Shown: positions 5,985 to 13,697 of the stretch, one piece after another
Numbering within the stretch: the stretch's first letter is position 1
Layout of the letters: every line of letters begins with the position of its first letter
From: HyVt-337 sp964428895
Lineage (GTDB): Bacteria; Planctomycetota; Phycisphaerae; SM23-33
Assembly (NCBI GenBank): GCA_964428895.1
Contig: CAYRZU010000024.1
Span: 1 to 41,212, forward strand
Reading direction: 5' to 3'
DNA: 41,212 nt
Translations under genes and position numbers: made by a program
Notes under the pieces: model-generated
The model's input: the letters and a program-made list of their open reading frames with translations, nothing else
Told to the model about the DNA's origin: nothing
Database searches by the model: none

Positions 5985-7739
5985 ATGAATTTCACCGATC
6001 CTGCCCGCAGTAAACGGCATGCCGCTACTCTCAAACGCTTGGGCCTCGACCCGTCGATCAAGCAAGCGGCTGTGCCCGCCGACGCCCAGAAGGCTGAGCT
6101 CGTTCGGCCATCCGAGACATCCGAGCCGAAGCCGCGCCCGACGGCCGACTTCCGGCCAAACGATCTGGACTCGGGTCATCTCCTCGTCGACCCCAGGGCC
6201 GACCTACGGAGCATCGACGACTGGCGACGGGCCATGGACCCGGGGGTGGTCATCGATGACGGCTCGGCCAAGCCCGGCGACCAGATCGCCAGCATCGACG
6301 ATTTTCGGCGCATCGGCGACCAACTGACCGGCGGCACGATGACCGACCAAGATGCCGCCAAACTCACCGGCAACGACTGGAAGATACTCAAAGGCCTCCT
6401 GCCGGCTGAGGATCAACCGCAGGTCGACCTCTTGATCGCACAGGCCGACGCCGGCCAGGACGTCGCGGCGGGCCTCGGCGATGACACTGGCGACCCCGAT
6501 GCAACGCTTGCCGATGCCTTCGGCACCACGGATGGCGCCACGGCCGCCGAGACCCCGGCGCTGCCAGCGCTGGCCGATCAGTCAGACATTGCAGCGAGTC
6601 AGCTCCAATCCGCCGAAGCCAGTACGACGCCCCCCGACACAGGGGCTGCCCCTTCGGCTGGATCTGGCGGATTCGGCGCGATCGGCGCCATCGGAAACGC
6701 CATCGCCGGCGCCGCCCTCGGCCAGGTCGCACCAGACAGCCCTGAGGTCGACCAGCCCGAGCCCGAAGTGGACGAACCGACGACTCCTCAGCCGGGCGAA
6801 GGGGATCCGGGCCAGCAACAGGCCGAACAGGCCGAACCGAGTGAAGAGGAACTGCGCCCGTTCATGCCGCAACTGGTCAATCAGCCTGGGCCGGAAGACG
6901 ATGCGACCTACAAGAAGCTATTGGAGGTCGTCGAGAAGCTATTGGAGGTCGTCGAGAAGATCGCCCGCAGGGCCTACGACGAGGAGCAGGAAGACCTGGC
7001 CAAGGCGGCGGAATTGGATCCGCCGATTACGGCCGAACAAGTTGACGAAGTGATGCCTCCCGGCATCAAGTCGCCGCCCGTCGCCCAGAGCTCGGCCGAT
7101 GCGATCGGTTGGCATAAGCGGTGGGATTACGCCAGAGAAAGGGCCATTCGTACTGAAGTGGGCAAGCTGGAAGAGGACAAGCAACGAGCCAACGACGCGG
7201 AAGGCTTCGACTGGGACGACGTTGCCGCCATTCTTCCATCAACCAACTTCCCGATCCAGGACCCCGCGTCGATCAACAGATGGTATCGCCTGCAGGATTT
7301 GGCCCGCAATAAGGCAATCGACCACTTGCAGCGAGTCGAACAACACAAGCAAACCGTGATCGACGCCGGCTTCAACGAGGCGGACCTGGAACGGGTAATG
7401 CTCGATATCCCCCCCGCGGGGGATATCAGCTCACCCCACAATCTGAACCAATACTACAGACTTCGCGAAGCGCGACGTGGCCTTGCCCTACGGGCCCTCA
7501 AGAACGAGGTGGCCGCCAAGGAGTTCTGCGAGGCCAACGGCCTCGATTGGGCAACGGCACAAGCGAACCTGCCCAACGTCACTCCACCGAATGCAATCAC
7601 CTCCCCCGAGAACATCGGCACGCATTATGCCAACGTGGGCGCTGCAATCACGACCACGATCAACAACATGATGGAAGCTGGAGGGGGCCGCCAACGCCTG
7701 ACTCTTCCCTACTTCGACGTCGATACGCGCAGGCGCTAG
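5985..7739 (+). CDS. Large virion-associated candidate: disordered linker plus tandem ~57-aa repeats
   Basis: A 584-aa protein. I chose ATG 5985 because GAGGGG lies seven bases upstream; a longer in-frame extension lacks such a site. Residues 1-230 are hydrophilic. About 230-340 form a low-complexity Pro/Glu/Gln linker (EVDQPEPEVDEPTTPQPGEG) with a glycine/alanine stretch (GFGAIGAIGNAIAGAALG). A short tandem KLLEVVE duplication follows. From about 348 to 570 there are four copies of a helical module with spacing near 57 aa: VDEVMPPG, VAAILPS, LERVMLD and ANLPN, the middle two followed by WYRLQDLARNKA or YYRLREARRGLA and an E-rich helix. No known family recognised. Its position between portal and scaffold suggests a virion or assembly protein. 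Its stop overlaps the convergent gene's stop in CTAG. Confidence 0.65.
   Translation: MNFTDPARSKRHAATLKRLGLDPSIKQAAVPADAQKAELVRPSETSEPKPRPTADFRPNDLDSGHLLVDPRADLRSIDDWRRAMDPGVVIDDGSAKPGDQIASIDDFRRIGDQLTGGTMTDQDAAKLTGNDWKILKGLLPAEDQPQVDLLIAQADAGQDVAAGLGDDTGDPDATLADAFGTTDGATAAETPALPALADQSDIAASQLQSAEASTTPPDTGAAPSAGSGGFGAIGAIGNAIAGAALGQVAPDSPEVDQPEPEVDEPTTPQPGEGDPGQQQAEQAEPSEEELRPFMPQLVNQPGPEDDATYKKLLEVVEKLLEVVEKIARRAYDEEQEDLAKAAELDPPITAEQVDEVMPPGIKSPPVAQSSADAIGWHKRWDYARERAIRTEVGKLEEDKQRANDAEGFDWDDVAAILPSTNFPIQDPASINRWYRLQDLARNKAIDHLQRVEQHKQTVIDAGFNEADLERVMLDIPPAGDISSPHNLNQYYRLREARRGLALRALKNEVAAKEFCEANGLDWATAQANLPNVTPPNAITSPENIGTHYANVGAAITTTINNMMEAGGGRQRLTLPYFDVDTRRR
6915..6956. repeat. Tandem 21-bp duplication
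   Basis: Two identical 21-bp units (6915-6935 and 6936-6956) sit head to tail within the preceding CDS and encode KLLEVVE twice. Perfect identity points to recent replication slippage. Confidence 0.95.
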
Positions 7740-9007
7740 TCGGCAGTCACGGCCAGCCGGAACACCGCAAAGCCGTAGTCGAACTCACCGGAGCAGAGAA
7801 CATACACGTTGCCGCGTCTGTCCACGGCGAGGTCGCGAACTTCGGCGCAATCGGTGTTCAATTCAATACTGCCAGAAACCTGTCCCCCGGGGTCGACACC
7901 AACAATCGCCAGATAGGTCCGCCCGGGGTCGTCCCACGACTCCGGCGATTCATAGCCCAGGTAGGCCAGGTAACAGTTTCCATCATCGTCAACCGCAATG
8001 GCTCGCGTGTCGCGGCCGAGGCTCTCGCGGAATTCCAGACGCCATTCCAGGCCCGCGCGGGCGTTGAATCGGCTCAGAACGGCATGACTGGCCTGGGCCG
8101 TTTCCTCGTGCGAACGGACGAGGACGGCGGGCCCGTCCGTCACGACGCCCACCCCGCGATCGGACCCAGGCCCGCCAAACTGACGAATCGCCTTCTGCCA
8201 GCCGTTCCGGGCGTATTGAGCAACGAAGACATCCTCTTGGCCGGCGTTCGGGGCTGCCAAGTCTCCGCGCGTGCTCCCGACGACATGGAGTTCGCGCTGC
8301 CCCGGCTCCTGAAGCGCCATGTCGTAAGGATGATCGGCGCCGTCGGAGCCGAACTGAACTTGCCATTGCAATTGACCAACTTCATTGAGGAAGGCCAGGT
8401 ACACATCCCCACGATCTTCCTCGCCGTAGGCTTGGGTCGTTCCAGCGACGTAACAGTCGCCGTTGTGAGCAACACAGATAGTCGCACGACCCCCCGTCAT
8501 CGCTGTCCCGAAGGTACTTCGCCACAGCAGTCGGCCGTGAGTGTCATACTTCAACACCATATTGCGGCCCACCGCCGGGTACAGAACTGCTTCGTCCGTT
8601 GGCGCTTTGGTGACAACGTAAACCGTATTGTCCGGCCCAACATCGACGTCGGCCGCTCCCAAGGAGCTGCCCGAAAGCACGTCGCGTACCCACACCACAG
8701 TGGCGCCATCAAGCTTAGCCAGGAAGCCTTCGACCGGGACCGGCTCGAGGTCCGCGGTCACCCGCCTATCCAGGTTCCCGCCTGCCACGTAGACGCTCCC
8801 ATCCTCGCCAACAACCATACGGTTGGCGTAGTACTGCTTTCCGAAGACAAACTTCCGGTTAGAGGCAAGTTCGAGGCCGTTGGTCTGCACAACCTTGCAG
8901 GGCATATCCGTGACCTCTCGAACGAGGCCCGCATTGGACTGGCAGCCGACGGCCAGAGCCAACGGAAGTGCAGCAATCCATAGAGCCCCAACCATATGAA
9001 TCCGCAT
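7736..9007 (-). CDS. SBBP-type beta-propeller lipoprotein
   Basis: A 423-aa lipoprotein. The start at 9007 is chosen because AGGTGG lies 7 bases upstream; the longer frame has none. The signal peptide ends in a lipobox (LALAVGC, Cys22). The rest repeats beta-propeller strands of SBBP character: DGSVYVAGG, DNTVYVV, NGDCYVAGT, DGNCYLAY and RGNVYVLC, with the linking DVFVAQY…FGGPGSDRG pattern typical of the family. Such proteins are surface-exposed and presumed to bind partners. The gene points against the phage operon, has its own consensus promoter (9064-9092), and its stop codon overlaps that of the repeat-protein gene. This layout resembles a moron or a host gene inserted into a prophage. 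Confidence 0.85.
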   Translation of the reverse strand: MRIHMVGALWIAALPLALAVGCQSNAGLVREVTDMPCKVVQTNGLELASNRKFVFGKQYYANRMVVGEDGSVYVAGGNLDRRVTADLEPVPVEGFLAKLDGATVVWVRDVLSGSSLGAADVDVGPDNTVYVVTKAPTDEAVLYPAVGRNMVLKYDTHGRLLWRSTFGTAMTGGRATICVAHNGDCYVAGTTQAYGEEDRGDVYLAFLNEVGQLQWQVQFGSDGADHPYDMALQEPGQRELHVVGSTRGDLAAPNAGQEDVFVAQYARNGWQKAIRQFGGPGSDRGVGVVTDGPAVLVRSHEETAQASHAVLSRFNARAGLEWRLEFRESLGRDTRAIAVDDDGNCYLAYLGYESPESWDDPGRTYLAIVGVDPGGQVSGSIELNTDCAEVRDLAVDRRGNVYVLCSGEFDYGFAVFRLAVTAD

Positions 9008-9063
9008 TGCCTTACCACCTTTCACAATCCCCGACCATACAAAGGCCAAACGAGGCAGGTCCA

Positions 9064-9092
9064 TTGATATTGCCGCCGGGGGCGATTGTCAA
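9064..9092 (-). promoter_or_regulatory. Sigma70-type promoter for the beta-propeller lipoprotein
   Basis: On the minus strand a perfect -35 TTGACA (9087-9092) is separated by 17 bp from TATCAA (9064-9069). The predicted start near 9057 gives a leader of about 50 nt before the ATG at 9007. On the opposite strand a tgtgtatatct stretch near 9158-9168 might serve the scaffold gene but lacks a -35. Confidence 0.7.
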
Positions 9093-9247
9093 TGGGTTAG
9101 GCGGAATTCGATCCTGACCACGCTGTAACGGTCGGTCGCGCCTGAGCGGGTCGGGGTGTGTATATCTAAACAGACGCCGGCCGATTGGTCGGCTGGGGTC
9201 CGACAACACGTGTCCGCTGCGAGCTAACGAGGGGTACACCAACCACC

Positions 9248-10222
9248 ATGAGCAAACGCCCAACCACCAATGCAACGCGCGTTCCCGCACGCAGTCAACG
9301 TAACGAGACCGGCTTAAGCCGAAGGCGGTGGAGTCGCATCCGTCAGCGCAAGAACGACGAACTAACGGACCTTCGCCGCAATCTCGCCGATGCACGTGAG
9401 ATGGTCCAACAGCTTCAACAACAACTTGCCGCCACGACGGCCTCGGACGAGTCCGCCTTTGTCGGCGCCGAACCGGCCCTGATGGCGGCCGAGCCTTGCT
9501 CGGCTGCGGCGCCCGGGCCGATGCCGCCGGGCGAGCGGACGGAGGCGTCTTCCACGACGCCCAATCGCCCCACTCACAATCTGAATGCCGCCTTGAGCGA
9601 CGATTCCGCGGCCGAGACCGCCGCTACGGTTGAAGCGTTCGTCTTCACCGACAACTCCGACGCCGATGACGTCCTGGACGAAGAGTTCCTCCTGGGCGCC
9701 ATCGCCGATGACTACAACGCAATAGACGACTCCCTGGCCGACCCCCAGTTCGACCAGGATCTGACCGACCGTTTGGCCCAGGCCGAAGCTCGAGCCGCAG
9801 AGGCCGAACGTGCCGCTGCGGACGCGGCCACTGAGATGGTTTCGGCGGCCGCCCGCCAAACGGCATTGGAGCAAGCCGTGGCCGCCCACACGGCCCAAGA
9901 GACGTACCTGGGCATTCTACGTGAACTGGACGCCACCTACGGCGGGGACCTCCGGGCAGCCGCCCTCGATGAGACCAACGGGTCACTCGAGGCGATGGGC
10001 TTCAGCTCGGCCAACCTGCCGCCGGTCCAGTTAGTCAAAGACCGTCTGGAGATCGCCTATCTCCAGCTCGCCCGAACTCGCGCGGAGAGCCCTTCCGACC
10101 GCAAGCGGCCCAAGGCCGAAACGTTGGACGTGGGCGTCGGCGGCAACGCCGGGGCCGCGCTGGCCGAGGGCTCGTTAGAGGAGGTCGTGGCGGACATGAA
10201 GCGGTCCGGCAAGCTGCGCTAG
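9248..10222 (+). CDS. Putative capsid scaffolding protein
   Basis: A 324-aa, mostly acidic, Ala-rich protein immediately upstream of the major capsid gene, the usual place for a scaffold. The N-terminus is basic (SRRRWSRIRQRK) and leads into a coiled coil (LRRNLADAREMVQQLQQQL). The middle is acidic and low in complexity (DNSDADDVLDEEF). A second coiled coil follows (LAQAEARAAEAERAAADAA), and the C-terminus is short and basic (LEEVVADMKRSGKLR), as scaffolds often use to contact the coat. ATG 9248 was chosen over an upstream in-frame start because of the GAGGGG about 13 bases before it. No sequence family recognised; the call rests on position and composition. Confidence 0.65.
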   Translation: MSKRPTTNATRVPARSQRNETGLSRRRWSRIRQRKNDELTDLRRNLADAREMVQQLQQQLAATTASDESAFVGAEPALMAAEPCSAAAPGPMPPGERTEASSTTPNRPTHNLNAALSDDSAAETAATVEAFVFTDNSDADDVLDEEFLLGAIADDYNAIDDSLADPQFDQDLTDRLAQAEARAAEAERAAADAATEMVSAAARQTALEQAVAAHTAQETYLGILRELDATYGGDLRAAALDETNGSLEAMGFSSANLPPVQLVKDRLEIAYLQLARTRAESPSDRKRPKAETLDVGVGGNAGAALAEGSLEEVVADMKRSGKLR

Positions 10223-10328
10223 GCGCCGCTGCCGGCTGTGATGGGCTCGCCACAGCCCGGACGGTCGAGTCTCAACAATATCGGAGGATGCGGCGACTGC
10301 CGTCCGACTCCGAATGAAAGGACATCCC

Positions 10329-11363
10329 ATGGCAACAAGCCTGAACTTAGCCGCAACGACCCGCGAGATGTGGGAACGCACCCGGGTCGATGAAGTGTAC
10401 TACGCCATGCCCCTGTTCGCGGCTCTGCTGGATCAGCAGAAACGCAACTGGGTCAACGGTACGAAACTGAAACGAACGGTCATCAAGGACACGTTGGACT
10501 CGCTGGCTCAGAGCTACGACATCACCGAGCCGCTGACCACCGGGACCAAGACGATCTATGACACACTGGAATTCGACTGGAAGCGATGGCAGCTGCCGGT
10601 CAGCTTCAACGACGAAGACGCCGAGAAGTCCGGCGGCGGCGACGCAGCCCCGACCGATCTGGTCCAAGGGCTGGTCGAAGCGGCCCGCCACGGTGCCCGT
10701 ATGAAGCTCAACAGCATGGCCTACGGCCTGCAGAGCGCGACCAAGAAGGACTTCCTCGGTCTGGCCGACGCTCTGAAGCATGACGCGGCCTATGGCGGAA
10801 AGACTCGAGACATCGGCACGACCACCAACACCTGGCTACAGAGCGTCTCTCTTAACGGTCTCTACACCGATCAGAACTCGGCCATCACCGCCTCGATCGC
10901 CAACTTCCGCAAGATTCGCTCGGCCTGTCAGCAGTACGCCCCGGGCGCCAAGCCCACGGACTTCCTGGCCATCTGCGGTTCGGACATCTTCCAGGCCTTC
11001 CAGAGCCAGGTCGAGGCCCGCCACATGTATATCAGCAAGGGCGATACCGCTCTGGCCAACTACGGCTTCAACACCGTCAGCATCGACGGCGTGGAGTTGG
11101 TGGAAGACCCCAGTCTAAACCTCGCCCTCAACGGCGGGTCCAGCGGCGACGGCGACTACACTCCGGAGTGGTTCTTCATGCTCAATAAGAAGGACTGGGA
11201 ACTGCGGTTCCATCCGGATCGCGCCCTGAGCCTGACCGACTTCGTCTGGCAAGGCGAGCAGACCGGCGGCAAGGACGAAACGTTGGCCCGCATCATGGCC
11301 AAGGGCAACCTGATCTGCTGGCGTCCGCGAGCAAGCTGCTGGCGGAACAACATGTCGGCCTAG
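10329..11363 (+). CDS. Phage major capsid protein
   Basis: A 344-aa coat protein, probably HK97-fold. The start at 10329 (MATSLNLAATTREMW) is chosen over an ATG five codons upstream because AAAGGA lies 6 bases before it. Capsid-like features are the N-terminal arm, TKLKRTVIKDTLDSLAQSY, the long central helix with GLVEAARHGARMKLNSM, the KPTDFLAICGSDIFQAFQSQ segment, and a C-terminal WFFMLNKKDWELRFHPDR strand pair. Length is normal for coat proteins. It follows the scaffold candidate. Its leader (gaaaggacat) and first codons (ATGGCAACAA) are nearly copied in the next gene, suggesting matched high translation of both virion proteins. Confidence 0.85.
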   Translation: MATSLNLAATTREMWERTRVDEVYYAMPLFAALLDQQKRNWVNGTKLKRTVIKDTLDSLAQSYDITEPLTTGTKTIYDTLEFDWKRWQLPVSFNDEDAEKSGGGDAAPTDLVQGLVEAARHGARMKLNSMAYGLQSATKKDFLGLADALKHDAAYGGKTRDIGTTTNTWLQSVSLNGLYTDQNSAITASIANFRKIRSACQQYAPGAKPTDFLAICGSDIFQAFQSQVEARHMYISKGDTALANYGFNTVSIDGVELVEDPSLNLALNGGSSGDGDYTPEWFFMLNKKDWELRFHPDRALSLTDFVWQGEQTGGKDETLARIMAKGNLICWRPRASCWRNNMSA

Positions 11364-11399
11364 GCGTCGATCTTCCACAGAAACGAAAGGACATTCCTC

Positions 11400-11936
11400 A
11401 TGGCAACAATTGACTATAACGAGCTGATTCTGGTCGACGGTTGGCCGGGCGTTCCGGCGACCACTGCCGAAACGCCGGTGGACGGCTTTGTCGACGGGGC
11501 TCACAACAACTCCACCGACGAGGTCTTCCCCGTTGGCAGCAAGATGCAGGTCTACAACGACGGTACGACCGGCCTGAAGGGGTTCGCCACACTGGTTTAC
11601 CTCAAGGCCGCCGAAGCGATTTCCGCGGCCGGCACGGTGGTCGTTCAGGACGACAGCGGCGTCCCTTACGTGGTCGCTAATACCACGGCCGACGTTCTTG
11701 CCGAGCCCATCGGCCTGGCGGCCATCTCGCTATCCGCCGTCGCTTCGGGAAGCTACGGATGGTTCTGGTGCGGCGGCGTGTTCCCGGCAGTCTCGACAGG
11801 CTTGACCCCGTCGATCACGGCCAGCGTCGTGCCTGGGCCGGTCTCCGCCGGCGACATCTCCGCCGCCATCGGCCTTGTGACCGCCGATATCGCAGGCGAG
11901 TTCTTGTTCGGCTACTCCTTCGCCACTTCGGCGTAA
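11400..11936 (+). CDS. Head decoration / capsid cement-like protein
   Basis: A 178-aa small-residue-rich beta protein directly after the capsid gene. Features include FPVGSKMQVYND, ATLVYLKAAEAISAAGTVVVQDD and the tight turn GSYGWFWCGGV, which resembles the barrel of DUF2190/gpD-like decoration proteins. It has an AAAGGA ribosome binding site and an ATGGCAACAA start that echo the coat gene. Its role would be to stabilise the capsid exterior. Assignment from position and fold impression, not a firm match. Confidence 0.6.
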   Translation: MATIDYNELILVDGWPGVPATTAETPVDGFVDGAHNNSTDEVFPVGSKMQVYNDGTTGLKGFATLVYLKAAEAISAAGTVVVQDDSGVPYVVANTTADVLAEPIGLAAISLSAVASGSYGWFWCGGVFPAVSTGLTPSITASVVPGPVSAGDISAAIGLVTADIAGEFLFGYSFATSA

Positions 11937-11952
11937 GAAAGGCGAGTGACTT

Positions 11953-12237
11953 ATGGCAGACGCAAAAGTTGAGGGCACCGAGGTCCAGGCCTCCACGATT
12001 GGCCTAGACCTCTATATGGTCAAGGGCCAGTTCACCGGAGACGGCACGTCGGCCCTGACGATCGAGAGCGGCCTCCGCAAGATCGTGCAAGCCCAGGCGA
12101 CCTGGGCTGATAGTGACGTTACCGGTGGCGTTCTGTTTGTGACCGCCAGCGACGGCACGCTAACGATCAAGTCCCCGACCGATTGTGGCGCGACGGATCC
12201 CTACGTCTGGATCCTGGCCTTTGGGTATCGCGGCTAG
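11953..12237 (+). CDS. Small beta-rich virion candidate
   Basis: A 94-aa protein, 16 bp after the decoration-like gene and preceded by AAAGGCGAG. It is built of short alternating hydrophobic strands (LYMVKGQFTGDG, VTGGVLFVTASDGTLTIKS, YVWILAFGYRG) with no signal peptide. It is similar in style to small capsid accessory proteins, but no family is recognised. A UUCG-capped hairpin follows it. Confidence 0.6.
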   Translation: MADAKVEGTEVQASTIGLDLYMVKGQFTGDGTSALTIESGLRKIVQAQATWADSDVTGGVLFVTASDGTLTIKSPTDCGATDPYVWILAFGYRG

Positions 12238-12263
12238 CTTGACCCGCGATGCGTAAGCTCCCT

Positions 12264-12287
12264 TCGGCCCGGCTTCGGCCGGGCCGA
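12264..12287 (+). terminator. UUCG-capped hairpin after the capsid gene group
   Basis: A perfect 10-bp GC stem pairs 12264-12273 with 12278-12287, closed by a TTCG tetraloop, a very stable RNA fold. No U-run follows. It could protect the 3' end of the abundant capsid message or partly terminate transcription before the adaptor gene. Confidence 0.6.
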
Positions 12288-12379
12288 CTCACTCAGCGTC
12301 GACGGCGGCGAGCGGCCCTACCCGTACGTCCCCGGGGTCGCCGCCGCCGATTCGGCGCAACCGACACAAGGAGTCAACC

Positions 12380-13114
12380 ATGAGCCCGCTCTGCCTGAGC
12401 AATCGGGAGATGCTTGACCGCATTAGCGAGTACGCGTTCGGCCTGGTTTATATAGACCTGCCCGGTAGCGACGAAGAGAATGAAGTTAAGGCGCTGCTCA
12501 ACGCCGGGTTCCGGCGCTTCCTGCGAGGGGGCTACGCCGATGAACTGCAGGTCAACAGCGTTCATCGCTGGAGCTTCCTGGACGTGCTCGGCCCGTTGAA
12601 CTTGGTGTTGGCGCAGTCGGCCACCACGTACGACCTGCCTACGGACTTCGGCGGGATCATCGAGCCGCCCGCCTATGCCTACACCGGCGATCAGCAGCCA
12701 TCACTGGCGCGAGTCAGCCCCGAACGCGTCCGGGAGGAGTGGCGCGACGACAACACCGAGGCCCAACCGAAGTACTACGCCATCGAGCCCAAGGCGTTCA
12801 ATGAGTCTGATGGTCAGGAATGGCAATTGCTGGTGGCGCCCGTTCCGGATGCGTCCTACACCATCAAGTACCGTTACAGCGTGATTCTCGCCGAACTGGA
12901 CGACTCAGCTGTCAACTACCCGCCTGGGGGGGCGATATTCTGCGACGTCATCGTCCAAGCCGGGCTGGCCGCCGCCGAGAAGAAGCGTGGAGATGTGGCC
13001 GGCCATCACGAGCAGCTCTATCAAATGATGCTGCGCGAGGCCATCGCTCGCGACGCCACCACCGGCGATGAGACCGAAGTCGAACAACTCACCGATGCGG
13101 ATGCGGGGATGTAG
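12380..13114 (+). CDS. Phage head-tail adaptor-like protein
   Basis: A 244-aa protein with AAGGAG eight bases before ATG. The N-terminus is helical (EMLDRISEYAF, VKALLNAGFRRFLRGG). A VHRWSFLDVLGPL…TTYDLPTDFGGI segment is characteristic of head-tail connector/adaptor proteins. Then come a beta region (KYYAIEPKAF, WQLLVAPVPDASYTIKYRY) and a C-terminal helix pair (CDVIVQAGLAAAEKKRGD, LYQMMLREAI). Adaptors bind the portal ring and join it to the tail. Its place after the capsid genes fits. Family call is by pattern only. Confidence 0.7.
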   Translation: MSPLCLSNREMLDRISEYAFGLVYIDLPGSDEENEVKALLNAGFRRFLRGGYADELQVNSVHRWSFLDVLGPLNLVLAQSATTYDLPTDFGGIIEPPAYAYTGDQQPSLARVSPERVREEWRDDNTEAQPKYYAIEPKAFNESDGQEWQLLVAPVPDASYTIKYRYSVILAELDDSAVNYPPGGAIFCDVIVQAGLAAAEKKRGDVAGHHEQLYQMMLREAIARDATTGDETEVEQLTDADAGM

Positions 13115-13117
13115 ACC

Positions 13118-13657
13118 ATGATCTGGAAGAAGGACATCCAACGTCTGCGGACCGAGCAGGCCAACGAAGACGGAACGGTCTACACGCGCGTCTACCCCCT
13201 GCCGTCGGGGGCAACGCAGGCGTCGGGCCTGACCCCGGGGACGGACCTGCCCGACTGGCCCGGCACACCCGCTCCGGAAATCATCAACCTGCAGATTGGG
13301 CCCATGCAGGAGTCGCCGGAGACGCTCGTTGCGACCGTGCAGGCATTCCTGGCTGACTTCTGGGAAGCCAGCCCGTCCGGGTCTCTACGGGAACTGGGCA
13401 ACAGCCGTATCATGCAGAAGACGGCCGACGCGATCACGCTACTCCGCCGGTATGAGGTTGACGACGACGCGCTGACCAGCCCGGATCCCCTGCCCCAGCT
13501 TGGCGAGGACTATCCCAGTGGCGCTTACCCGAGTGATTGGTTGACCGTTGCACCCAGCGTCGCCAAGATCGAGATGGACCCGAAGTACACGCCCACCAAG
13601 ACGCTCGTGACGGTCACCTACAGCGGCTACCTGAAATGGGGCGACGTGGCCGGCTAG
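13118..13657 (+). CDS. Unknown virion protein, related to its downstream neighbour
   Basis: A 179-aa protein starting 3 bp after the adaptor stop. It has a basic N-terminus (MIWKKDIQRLRTEQ), a Pro-rich middle, a helical part (ETLVATVQAFLADFWEA, IMQKTADAITLLRRYE) and an ending in beta strands (SVAKIEMDPKYTPTKTLVTVTYSGYLKWG). The last block resembles residues about 54-85 of the next gene product (MTIQIVGADPNQPGNSLITVTYG), so the two may be divergent relatives. Close packing with the adaptor suggests a connector or tail role. Function not recognised. Confidence 0.65.
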   Translation: MIWKKDIQRLRTEQANEDGTVYTRVYPLPSGATQASGLTPGTDLPDWPGTPAPEIINLQIGPMQESPETLVATVQAFLADFWEASPSGSLRELGNSRIMQKTADAITLLRRYEVDDDALTSPDPLPQLGEDYPSGAYPSDWLTVAPSVAKIEMDPKYTPTKTLVTVTYSGYLKWGDVAG

Positions 13658-13697
13658 CTCAGCTGACGCCCGCTCATCCCCCTCGGAGGAACTGACC

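Noticed and set aside
7547..8983. 478-aa plus-strand frame opposite the beta-propeller lipoprotein
   Set aside because: The minus strand encodes a lipobox and SBBP repeats with a promoter and ribosome site; the plus frame has none.
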